A stretch of DNA of 64,000 nucleotides from Davidsoniella eucalypti (taxonomy: Eukaryota; Ascomycota; Sordariomycetes; Microascales; Ceratocystidaceae), in NCBI GenBank assembly GCA_004009845.1, contig RMBW01000087.1, forward strand, positions 1-64,000. Direction: 5' to 3'. The position numbers and the translations under genes were made by a program. Positions 1 to 9,985 of the stretch are shown in pieces (within the stretch, counting starts at the first letter, position 1; every line of letters starts with the position of its first letter). The notes under the pieces are model-generated. The model did no database searches. It was given only the letters and a program-made list of their open reading frames with translations, and was not told the origin of the DNA.

Positions 1-87
1 CTACGCCGATCGAGCCTATATTCTCTGAGATATCTTTCTTTTCCCTTTGCTTGGTTTTCTTTGAGCTGAGCTCACACTACCGCAATC
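1..87 (+). other. 5' leader of the eRF1 gene
   Basis: Short pyrimidine-rich stretch directly upstream of the eRF1 start codon, with TC-rich runs around 35-60. It is probably transcribed leader; the promoter proper lies to the left of the window. No upstream ATG is present. Confidence 0.5.
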
Positions 88-1901
88 ATGAGCGATCCCA
101 CCGGTGCTGAGGCTGAGAAGAACGTGAGTGCAGTTCCAGTGGCTTAAGACAAAAGCCCACATCCCATATATATCATGCACCTAGATCACTTTCAATATCC
201 GATGTTGCGAAAGCTCTATCCTCTATCAAGTGCTCAGCTAGCTATGCACTTGTAATAAGATGCTTGATATACAATCACTCGACCATCCGATGCTCTTCCA
301 AGCCGTCGTCCAAGCCGTTGCTATGCGAACCCTAAACATTAATCCCCTCGCCCCTCACATACAATTCCAATTCCACGGTCCCACGCCGACGGCCCCACTT
401 CTCGCTCGGAGATTTACAGCTTACCACCGATCCTCATATCAGTGAGCGGCTTGGATACGGCGAGAGTCTCTGCATATATAACAATGTCACACAACATGTG
501 CTCGCCCAGACGGCCAAGCTAACAACTTCCGCGTTCCTCCCATCATAGATCGAGATCTGGAAGGTCAAGAAGCTGATCAAGCGTCTTGAAGCTGCCCGTG
601 GAAATGGCACCAGCATGATCTCACTGATCATCCCTCCCAAGGATCAGATTTCCCGTATTGCCAAGATGCTGGCTGAAGAATACGTAAGTTGGTCCTGGAA
701 TGCCGTATATGGCATGTATATATATATATCAGAGGCATAAATATCTAATGCTATCATCTAGGGTACTGCCTCGAACATCAAGTCCCGTGTCAACAGACAG
801 TCTGTTCTGTCAGCCATTACCTCGACCCAGCAGCGTCTTAAGCTATACAACAAGGTCCCTCCCAACGGTCTGGTCGTGTACTGTGGTGAAATTATCACCC
901 AGGAAGGAAAAGAGCGCAAGGTCAACATTGATTTCGAGCCTTTCAAGCCCATCAACACCTCGCTGTATCTTTGCGACAACAAGTTCCACACCGAGGCTCT
1001 TGCCGAGCTGCTGGAGTCTGATCAGAAGTTCGGTTTCATCATCATGGATGGTAACGGAGCACTGTTCGGTACTCTGAGTGGTAACACTCGCGAGGTTGTC
1101 CACAAGTTCACTGTCGATCTTCCCAAGAAGCACGGACGTGGTGGTCAATCCGCTCTGCGTTTCGCCCGTCTACGTGATGAAAAACGTCACAACTACGTCC
1201 GCAAGGTCGCCGAGCACGCTGTCCAGAACTTCATCACCAACGACAAGGTCAACGTTGCTGGTATCATTCTGGCTGGTTCTGCTGACTTCAAGAACGATCT
1301 GAATGCGTCCGATATGTTTGACAACCGTCTGGCTGTTAAGGTTATCAAGGTTGTTGACGTTTCGTACGGTGGCGAGTCTGGTTTCAACCAGGCTATCGAG
1401 CTGTCTGCCGAGACCCTGAGCAATGTCAAGTTCATCCAGGAGAAGAAGCTCATTGGCAAGTACTTTGAGGAGATTAGTCAGGACACTGGCCGTGTCTGCT
1501 TCAGTGTCGATGATACTCTCAAGGCCTTGGACCTCGGTGCTGTTGAGACTCTGATTGTCTTTGAAAACTTGGAGGTCACTCGCTGGGTCCTCAAGGACAG
1601 CGTGGGTGCTGAGCACATCCTGCACACCACTAAAGAGCAGGAAGCAAATAACCGTGACAAGTTCATGGACAAGGAGACTGGCCAGGAGATGGAGATTGTT
1701 GACCAGTCTTCATTCCTGGAGTGGATTGCCGAGAACTACAAGAACTTTGGTGCCAACCTAGAGTTCGTCTCTGATCGTTCTACTGAGGGCAACCAGTTCG
1801 TCAAGGGCTTCGGTGGTATCGGTGGTATCCTACGTTACAAGGTCAACTTTGAGCAGCTAGCCGATTTCTCGGATGACGATGATGACTACTACGATGATTG
1901 A
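88..1901 (+). CDS. SUP45: Eukaryotic peptide chain release factor subunit 1 (eRF1)
   Basis: eRF1 recognises all three stop codons in the ribosomal A site and triggers peptidyl-tRNA hydrolysis together with the GTPase eRF3. Three exons are read: 88-123, 549-683 and 762-1901, with introns 124-548 (donor GTGAGT) and 684-761 (donor GTAAGT). The spliced product is 436 residues, the usual family length. The stop-recognition motifs are visible: TASNIKS at about residues 59-65 and YLCDNKF at about 126-132. The catalytic GGQ lies at about 184-186, and the acidic tail ends in DDDDDYYDD. The start is the first ATG, and only this splicing gives the canonical N-terminus. The normal stop is TGA followed by C, and the frame stays open for 85 more codons (separate entry). 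Identity is certain; exon borders are inferred from consensus and protein continuity. Confidence 0.97.
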
Positions 1902-2159
1902 CTTCACAATACCCTCGTTGCCTCCGAGGCTCGAGCTCAAGCTAAGAAGTCACTTCGTTCCGAAGCAGCTCCGCCAGTTGCCATGGCCGTATCCAAGCCG
2001 ATGCCAGCTGGCCCTCAAGCCGTGCGCATGAACGGCGCCGCCGCCATCATCAAGAGCCTAGATCTAGTACTCCGGACTCTGTTTGAAAGCGGCGGCGACT
2101 CTCCGGCGTATCGCGCTCATCGTCCGAGCCCGCTTCGCTCCGTCGTGACTACGATTTGA
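1902..2159 (+). other. 85-codon in-frame open extension after the eRF1 stop
   Basis: Directly after the eRF1 TGA (1899-1901) the same frame runs open for 85 codons to a second TGA at 2157-2159. Codons look coding-like (many GCC, ATC, AAG, GGC) and the stretch is GC-rich, while sequence after 2160 becomes AT-rich. Of the other two forward frames, one closes after 14 codons and the other after about 42. The first stop context is UGA-C, a leaky type. This could be a readthrough extension, an alternatively used 3' exon, a decayed coding fragment, or chance in a GC-rich 3' UTR. The last 45 residues resemble faintly the start of TPP-dependent acetolactate-synthase-type enzymes; I do not treat that as an identification. 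Confidence 0.35.
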
Positions 2160-3504
2160 GCAAGTGGAGCTAAATTAACGCCTTGAAGCATGAGATCAAA
2201 CGGTGTTGTTCTGTTCTTTCCAAACTTTTAAAAAGTATACAAGAACGGAAGAATTGCCCTTCGATTTTCTATGTTTCATAGCCTCGCGAGAGCGTAAGCT
2301 TTATGTGGTTCGGATGAAGCAAGTGGCCGTGAGATAGACGCGTCCCGGCAAAACATGGCATCTGTCTTTTTTTTCTTATACCTTTTTACTTAGTGGAGGT
2401 GTAAGAACAAGTAGATGTTCAAAGTTGAGTTGAGGGAAATGTATCCAATTCCTGGAGACTTTGTTCTAGACTCCTTCAACAACCATTCCACTTGAAGTTA
2501 GAATTTGTGTGTTCTTTGTTTTCTTTCTTCCGTTATGATTGTCCTACGTTAAACCCCCCAAAAAGCCTTTTTGAATAAAATTCCTTGAGCAAAATATTGA
2601 ATCTTCCTAAAAAATCTACACAAGTTTAAAAGCTCTCTCACATGTGACATTATGTCGTTATGTGCTGTGCTGGTCTTCGTGAACCCGGGCTATCAATTGT
2701 GTCCTATAACCCTAAATAGTCGATTGTTTTGGAATATCTTTAGAACCGTGCCCACGAGATTGCCAAGACTTTAAGCGTAACAGGGCTCTAAAAGCTTCAA
2801 ATTTAGGCCTTGTTTTTCCATTCAAAACTGAGCTATTTATATGTAGATAGCGTAGCAGCTCTTCTAGCAGGGGAAGCGGCAATTTTGCGATGCGGAGACT
2901 TGAAGACAACAGCGGCCTAGATATTTAGAGTAGAATAACGACAAGATTGGATTACACGAGGCTTTTGGCGGCTCAAAAAAGAGTAGTTCTCGATGAGTGA
3001 CATGTATAAGCAATATAATAGTTCCTTGATCCAATAGATTTATTTGCCAAACACGAAGTGGCAAAGCGTGACGGTGACGCTGGTGAGAACGGCACAGCCA
3101 TGCCTTTGAAATATGTAGTCAGATGAGAGGCTGGACGTTCTGTTTCAGAGACGAACTACTAGAACGTCTTGAGTTCCGCTCCTCTTTTTAATGATGTCAC
3201 AAGGTAGAGTTGCCTGTATGATGTTCAAACTGTATTATTTTTGGAAGCAAGATATTGCGGCTACGATGATGTCACAAACGCACGAGAAGGATAGCACATC
3301 GCAGTAGTTGTACGAGATTACTTGGTTTGTTATTGACATGATTTTTTTTTCTTTGGGCAAGGGCCCGGATGTCCAATGATAGTGAGGACGAGTAAATAGA
3401 AATGGGTATTATTTTCTGAAGAAACGAAGAGGATATGATGGAACGAAAAAAGAAAAAGGTCATGGGAAGGGGCGTGTCAGAGTGAGTTTGGAGGGACAAA
3501 GTGC
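2160..3504. other. Intergenic; no gene seen
   Basis: Spacer between the 3' ends of eRF1 and the CYSTM-like gene. It is AT-leaning with T-rich and A-rich runs that probably include both 3' UTRs. Only short open frames under 90 codons occur, none with recognisable protein features. A telo-box-like TAACCCTAAA is at 2707-2716. Confidence 0.5.
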
Positions 3505-3855
3505 TTAGCAGCAGCACTCCAAGCACTCGAAGCAAGCAAGACCGGCGCAGATACCGCAGCAGATGCCCTATACAGAAAAGAAAACATTAGTATTCAGACG
3601 ACAAACAAGGCAGATAGTATGTTGTATATGACACTTACACCATCACGGCCACCGCGAAGACCGGCAGCATCGGTGCTCATGCCCTCCTGGAGGCTCTATA
3701 TAACACACAAAAGTTAGACAACCAAATCAAGTAAAGATAGCGGACGCGATAGGGGGGGGGAAACGTACGGGCTGCTGGGTCTCGGCTTGGCCCTGAGGAG
3801 TAGGGACGGCCATAGGCTCAGTCTTGGCTTGCTGTTGCTCAACGACGGCGGGCAT
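3505..3855 (-). CDS. Small cysteine-rich CYSTM-like membrane-associated protein
   Basis: A 68-residue protein from three small exons read right to left: 3855-3769, 3695-3639 and 3567-3505, with introns 3768-3696 (donor GTACGT) and 3638-3568 (donor GTAAGT), both ending in TAG. The N-terminal half is Q- and P-rich; the middle is Gly/Arg-rich. The last 20 residues carry seven cysteines in the pattern ICCGICAGLACFECLECCC. This fits the CYSTM module: small proteins with a polar N-terminus and a C-terminal Cys-rich hydrophobic segment, linked to plasma-membrane or stress functions in yeasts and plants. The exons join in frame with no spare residues and the first ATG starts the Q/P segment. A TATA-like element lies about 145 bases upstream. 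Function is inferred from composition only. Confidence 0.75.
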
Positions 3856-3999
3856 GATGGAAATACAGGAAAGAAGGAGAAGACGCTTGAAATAGGAAGG
3901 ATGAAAGTGAAGTGATGGAGTTGTCGAGTGGAAGAAGTTGATGAAAAACTATAACAGGAAAAGGAAAAAAAAAGAAGGGTATTGGATGGGTGGAGGGGT

Positions 4000-4008
4000 A
4001 TTTATAAA
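4000..4008 (-). promoter_or_regulatory. TATA-like element upstream of the CYSTM-like gene
   Basis: Read on the minus strand this gives TTTATAAATAC, about 145 bases before the ATG at 3855. The region between is purine-rich on the plus strand (pyrimidine-rich in the transcript), as expected for a leader. Assigned by position and consensus only. Confidence 0.4.
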
Positions 4009-6886
4009 ACTCGAGAGAAAGTTAAAAGGACAGAAGAACAACTATGTAAGATGGAGAAGAATGATACATGTAATAAAAAAGAAGAACTAAAACCAATCCA
4101 AAGCTACGTACGTGAGATCAGGGAGTACTAGCAAGACGGGAGCTATGGCAATCATCTTTTTTTCTTTTCGTCTCGTTTTCTTTTATTCCCTTTAGATAAT
4201 AACTGCTGCTTACTTATAGATAACGCTAGAAATTACAAGAGCTAGTACATTACGTTTAGGTACCGACCAGGCAGATTTTACTAGAAGTGATACAGTGCAC
4301 AGAGCTTCTTCTTTCATCCGGTAGGCAGATAAGTGTTTCCTTCTTTTATTTTTGGGGTATATTATTCCTACTTGGGAGGGGGCACCGTCTTCGTGATTTT
4401 TTGTTGACGACGACTCTGGGCTTTCTGTTGCATCTTGTTCCTCGTTTATGTGGCTTATATGGCACTAGTCACTGTAAGTTGCTAGCCAAAGTACAAAACA
4501 GAATGCGGTATAACAGGCTCTAGCCTTCTGACCACAACTAGTAAGAAATAAAAAGTAGCCGTCACGCCGAGTTCATGTTCCCTCTAGCGTTATTTTTAAT
4601 AAGATGGCTGGGCCTGTTTTTGTGTTGTTTGAGTGTGATGAGCGGTTTCTATATCTGTATATTGTATAAGTACATGCCACCGAAAATGCTGTTACCGCTA
4701 AAACATCAGTATCAGTCAGTTTTCGGATTCGATTTCTTACCTTTTGCTCTCGGCTTAGTTAAAAGACCGACTAGGGTGGAGGGGGTGTGTGTAGCATGTC
4801 ATCAATGTGATTGGTGGCCGAGTAAACGGGAACAAGAAAAGGAAGAAAAGACTCTATCTTCTAGCATCTACGGTGTTCTGTTCCATACGTGAATCATTTT
4901 CTAGACGAAGAAATGCACTATAGGAGATGATTTCAGATCTCTGAGACTGCCACCCTACTATCAGGGCCCTTGGCCTTGAAGCCTTGAAGAGAAGCTTTTC
5001 TTGGAGCCTGGCCTGGAATGAACTGTTGACATAAGAATGTATAATACAAACATGGGGAGAGGACGCACGGTTAGCTAAATAAATACAATGTTTACGACTA
5101 GCAATTAGAGTGGCCTACAGCAAGGGAATAAACGATCAGATGGGCTAGACTGCAATTAACAGAATAGAAAGAAAAAATAAGAAAAGAAAAGAAAACCCAG
5201 GGTCATGGATGAATCGGCACTTTAGCAAACTTTCGCCACGATACGCTTATCCAAGCTATGGAAATAAGCTGCTTTATGCTTCAACCATCCATCTATAGTT
5301 TTGCCAATATCTCTTCTCAATGTTCCCTTCTTTCTCCGGATCTTCGCAAACAAACAACCCAACTAGCCCATCGGTAACACAACGACTTTAGACGAATGAA
5401 CGAACCCTTTTCGACGTAAAAAAAGGTTCAAAGCATGAATTCCGTTGTTTGGGGACGATCAAGGCCCAAGATTCACATATATATATAGACTGAGACTGTA
5501 GACAAAAAGGTGTTGCATGTCAAGCCATCGTAAGTTCTTAAAGTTCTTCAAAGGACAACAGGCGGTCTGTTCCCTTGAAATAGGAACGAATCCATCGAAA
5601 CCACGAGAACTTGACCCATTAGAGCCGGACAAGTTAGCGATCACAGTGTCAAGATCAAGATACCGATAGGCTTTGGTTGACCTATTGCTTTTATTCTCAT
5701 TAGATTCTGTAACCACCAAGTACCAAGTGCTATAGCCGCTGGAAGAATTGGCCAGGGTGTTTGCTGTTTTGACTGTATATTAATGACATCGCAGCATCTA
5801 GCTATAGCTACTTGTACTATGACGTTAGGCAGAAGTCTATAAAGGCTAAGCCTAGAGCACAGCATGGCTCTACTATCTCACACAAGGGTGAATTCCAGTG
5901 GTCCGTGATGTGTATAACAGACAAAACCAAGGAGGAAAACGACAAGTGCGATTTTTGTCTAGATCTACAAAACATACATATGTACTGATACGTATATCCA
6001 ACAAGTACGTACATTTCTCGATATCAGCGCCTAATAGAGCTGGTGGGCCGGGAAAAAAAGCTCAGCCCAACCAACCCACGAGCAAGACCTTTATTTAGGC
6101 TGAATGTATGTATCCCCTGAATGAAGATGGGACACAAAGAGGACAAGAATGCATATCTGTATGTGTTGTACATACGCTTGACTTAGCATCAAGTAATACT
6201 ACTATGGCACTGCGACTTGATGGATCACAGTTGACGGGTCATGACTGGTTGACCATGGCTCCATATTCATGTAGCCATCAGGATCTGTGCATACTGGATT
6301 TTTTTATTTATATGTACATGCAGATATATGACTTTCATCTGTGGAATTTTGCCGGAACGTTTGTCTTGCTAGCCTAGCAAAGCTTGTCTTTCTCTTTGCA
6401 TCTGACATTTCTTGGCTATTTTCTTGGTATTAGTTCCCATGAATAACAAAAAGACACCAAGGAACGTCTTGGCAAACTTCTTGCCCATCATTACTTGCCC
6501 AAAGTTGTCATAGGTTGTACATTTATTGGGGCTCAAGAAGCTTGCGCAAGCCTCCTCGAAGCCACCAAAGAAAATATGGGGCATGATCATGTGATTCCTA
6601 CAAGGCAGATTAATGTCATTTATGGAAGGACGTATCATACCGACTTTATTTGGATTATAATGGTATCATGGAAAGATCATCCTTTTTAATTTGATTTTTT
6701 TGAGCTAAGAAACTTTAATATTGAAAATAAATACATAACAGACAGCTTTCTTTTGGCTGTTCAGAAAACAAGCGATAATGCGATAGATATATGCAATATA
6801 TATGCTTCTACTAACACATCATAGACTTCACGATACGGTAAGGAATGGCGTGTATCCCTCCATATAACGTATATCTTGTTTGAACT
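4009..6886. other. Long intergenic stretch; no gene seen
   Basis: About 2.9 kb between the CYSTM-like promoter and the 3' end of the PQ-loop gene. Open frames up to about 105 codons exist (4575-4892 the longest) but lack domain signatures, balanced codon use or splice continuity. Short TATATA/TACATA runs occur near 5476, 5975 and 6311. A 12-base palindrome GCTTGCGCAAGC lies near 6540. I see no tRNA or repeat element. Confidence 0.5.
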
Positions 6887-8233
6887 TTAGTTGACTATAG
6901 CTGCATGCTCTCCACCGTTCAACAATGTTTCACGATCATCAGCAAGGGTCTCGCCAGAAACAGAAACCACCTCCTCGTCATTGTTCATATCATATATCCA
7001 AAACTGGATGAACACTCCAAAGTCCAACAATAGTGTCACCGAGCTACCCGCCAACCACGAAGCATTGACTAGAATATACTGGCCATAGATACTCCACGCC
7101 TCGCCAGGCAAGCACTTTCCATCGCCATGCTTTCCCACGCAGACGGGATCATATGCCAGCACCGACAGCACATACGTGACATTACCCAGACACGCAAACA
7201 GGAAAAACAGCATACTGAGTCCATCTGTGCTCTTGCGCCGATAGTTGAGGAACAGCTGCGGTAGACGAGATGCAATATACAGCATTGCGCATAGATATCC
7301 AAACACCTGACCCCAGAAGTCCAACTCCGGCGCTGGTGCCGATGGGCCCGGAACTTCACCACTAGGACCGTCGTCGTTATGAGTGCTAGGCGCAGCACGT
7401 ACAGAAATATACCAGCCCAAAGTGCCAGCCACAACCACCATGACAACAGCAAAGGCGTTGAATAGCACGGACTGTACAGTAAGCGCGGTAGAAGCCGATG
7501 TGCAATCACCGCTACCGCTAGTGTTGTTGTCACAAGGGGCGCTAGTGAGCGGCATGCCGATTTCGTCTTCGGGAATCATCGGAACAGCGGGGGACAGATT
7601 AGTCCAATCGGAGCCACGGTGTTCGCGGAGCAGCGGGCTATGATTGTCGAGCAAGCGGGTGCGCTCGGTAGGTTCATCGGTAGGGACGGTGGCCTCGGCA
7701 TCGGCAACAGATGTCGGCTTGGGGACGGCGACATCGTCACTGAGGGTGAAACCGCGGTAATAAAAGCATTGCGCAAGGAGAACAATGTCGGCAATGGTAT
7801 AGTAGACGGCCAGAATGATCATAGTAGGTAGAATGTGCTGGAGCACGCCGCCAATGATGTTGAAGACATCGCCGAGGAGCCAGACAAAAATGAATTGTAC
7901 CGAAAGGCCGTCAGTGCTTCCTCGGCGGAAGTTCTGTAGAATCTGTGGCGTGAAGACAACAACTGCAACAAGTTAGCTTCTGCAAGGCTTCTAACAAATC
8001 TATATGAGCGGTTCGGTATGATTGATAGGCGACACGAAGAGAGGGTTTAACTATAGAAGGCACTACTAACCCCAGCAGGCAATAGAGATCGATCTAGAGC
8101 CGAAAGAACGCAAATGTTAGCAGAGGAACGGAACGGTATCATTTCCAACCCATATCTAGGAGCTCTCTTACCCGCAAATACCAGAAATGGCCTCCACATC
8201 TAGATTGAGCGGTTGCGTCGGCGGGACGACCAT
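6887..8233 (-). CDS. PQ-loop repeat transporter (vacuolar/lysosomal cationic amino-acid exporter type)
   Basis: A seven-TM PQ-loop protein of the yeast Ypq / mammalian PQLC2 group, which exports cationic amino acids from the vacuole or lysosome. Three exons: 8233-8172, 8093-8071 (only 23 nt) and 7962-6887; introns start GTAAGA and GTTAGT. Spliced length is 386 residues. The first PQ repeat (TPQILQNFRRGSTDGLS) puts Pro-Gln at about 34-35; the second (LPQLFLNYRRKSTDGLS) at about 263-264. The 23-nt exon is needed to restore the conserved SGICGSISIACW segment. A long Ser/Thr/Asp-rich cytosolic loop separates the two halves, typical of fungal members. It is divergent from HTD2, sharing a spacer of about 490 bases. 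Substrate is inferred from the family. Confidence 0.9.
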
Positions 8234-8727
8234 GATCGCGACGAGGTATGATTCGGATATTTCAGTGGAAGAAGGATTTGAGCATCGGCATGGAGCGGAT
8301 ATTTTGGATAGAAAATAAGATAAACAATACAGATCGATCTATTCCGCGTTTATTTGTATAGACAAAAGTATTTTATTAGAAGATAGATATGAAAGATCGG
8401 GCTCATGAATGAAAATTAATAAGTATGAAGCGTCCCTGCGGCGATTTCTGCGTGAATAAATTAGATTATTTCTTCTCAGTGCTGATTTCCGAATTCGGTA
8501 CAGTTTCCAAAATTTAAGTTTTGTTTCAAGAAACAAGACTTTGCGTCATAACGGTGGAGAAAAGTGGGTACTTATGTATCTTGGGGCTGACATGCTAGGG
8601 TTGCTTTAGCATTAATATAGGGTTAGGACAGGAAACATCTTTTGACATGACGAAAGCGATAGTTATAGACAAGTACGAACTTACATGAGTTGATATGTCC
8701 TTCTAAATTTATTCTTGGTATCTTCCA
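8234..8727. promoter_or_regulatory. Divergent promoter region between the PQ-loop gene and HTD2
   Basis: Spacer of 494 bases that must hold both promoters. It contains a telo-box-like TAGGGTTAG at 8618-8626 and a weaker copy, TAGGGTTG, at 8596-8603, about 100-130 bases before the HTD2 ATG. The left half is AT-rich. No clear TATA box near HTD2. Confidence 0.45.
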
Positions 8728-9798
8728 ATGAGGTGTTATTCAAGCACCTCATGGCTGTCCCAGGCACGACGGTGGTCTAGCACCTGGACGGAGGCTGATA
8801 TATCGTCTATGCGAGCCAAGCTATCTTCTCGGCCACCCAAAATCAGCGATGACTTCCTCACGCCGACGCCAACCCACCTCCTAGCTCTATCTCTATACAG
8901 CGCCTCACAGAGTCCCTCAAAGGTCCGTCCACCGGCATACGCAGCCGCGAAACTCGATGTGCCGCTACCATACGGCGGCCATCTCGTCCATTTCCCCATA
9001 CATACTCCGCCTGACGAGTTGTATCCCGACGGCACGGACGCCGATCATCTCCCACACGCGGCTCTACCGAAGCGTATGTGGGAAGGCGGACAGGTCGAGT
9101 ACAAGAGCGATGCTAGAACCTCGCTGCGTTTAAATGGCGGCCGTGCTGCCTGTATTGAATTTGTTCGGGATGTACGGTTGGCGAGGAATCAGAAATACGT
9201 CTTGGTCGATGTCGTGCGGAACTATGCGGCTGTTCCGGCAGATGTCGTCGAAGTCGATGTGGATGCTGCCCTTGCTAATACAGCAATCAAAGAACGCCGT
9301 ACGCTGGTTTTCATGCCGGCTGAAACCGAGATAGGGAAAACATCACGTGGTCGAATTGTAAGATGTAAGTCCTGTTCTCCTTCACTCTCAAATACAAACA
9401 CATATTATATTTGTCTACTAACTTGGACGAATCAAGGCCCTTGGAAACCGGAGTTCACACATACATTCAAACCTTCTGAGCTCACTCTATTCAACTTTAG
9501 CGCCTTGACGTATAATGCGCACAAGATACATTATACTAGTGGCTTTGATAGCTTTGATGCTCCCGTTGTCCATGGCCCGCTAACACAAGTCTTTCTTCTA
9601 CACACAATAAACACGGCACTACCAGGCTTTGTCATACATAGTCTGGAATACAACAACATTGCGCCACTTTTCGCTAATCAAGAGTTGACGGTGAATCTGA
9701 GTTGCATGGAAGACCATGTTCGTATTTGGATTACCAGTCTAGATGGGGGCATGGCAGTCAAGGCTACAGCACGTGGTCATAGAAGAATAGAAGCATAA
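8728..9798 (+). CDS. HTD2: Mitochondrial 3-hydroxyacyl-thioester dehydratase (hot-dog/MaoC fold)
   Basis: Type 2 hydroxyacyl-thioester dehydratase acting in mitochondrial fatty acid synthesis (the 3-hydroxyacyl-ACP dehydration step that feeds lipoate supply). The first ATG begins an Arg/Ser-rich presequence (MRCYSSTSWLSQARRWSS), consistent with mitochondrial import. The C-terminal hot-dog half carries FSALTYNAHKIHY, matching the family's catalytic His region. An intron is called at 9365-9436 (donor GTAAGT, acceptor AAG, phase 1). It is 72 nt with no in-frame stop, so the frame stays open if it is retained. Removing it joins RIVRC to PWKPEF, the expected continuity, and leaves 332 residues. 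Distant relatives act in itaconyl/mesaconyl-CoA metabolism, so the exact substrate is inferred. Confidence 0.84.
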   Translation: MRCYSSTSWLSQARRWSSTWTEADISSMRAKLSSRPPKISDDFLTPTPTHLLALSLYSASQSPSKVRPPAYAAAKLDVPLPYGGHLVHFPIHTPPDELYPDGTDADHLPHAALPKRMWEGGQVEYKSDARTSLRLNGGRAACIEFVRDVRLARNQKYVLVDVVRNYAAVPADVVEVDVDAALANTAIKERRTLVFMPAETEIGKTSRGRIVRCKSCSPSLSNTNTYYICLLTWTNQGPWKPEFTHTFKPSELTLFNFSALTYNAHKIHYTSGFDSFDAPVVHGPLTQVFLLHTINTALPGFVIHSLEYNNIAPLFANQELTVNLSCMEDHVRIWITSLDGGMAVKATARGHRRIEA

Positions 9799-9985
9799 AA
9801 TTGAAAAAAAAATTCAGAGATGTATATAAATGAAATCAAGTTTAGACAGAATAAAATTGTAGCTCAGTCTGTAGAAATAAGTAAAGTGACGATAGCCAGC
9901 CCAAATTAACCCAAGAAAACATAATAAAAAATAATGACTAGACGTATGATAAGCCTCCTGAAGCCCCGTCAAAACCGAGATAAAA

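Noticed and set aside
4575..4892. 105-codon frame with a hydrophobic start
   Set aside because: No family resemblance, and the hydrophobic start follows from the T-rich composition.
6539..6550. 12-base palindrome GCTTGCGCAAGC
   Set aside because: Isolated, with no promoter or repeat context; not enough to call a site.
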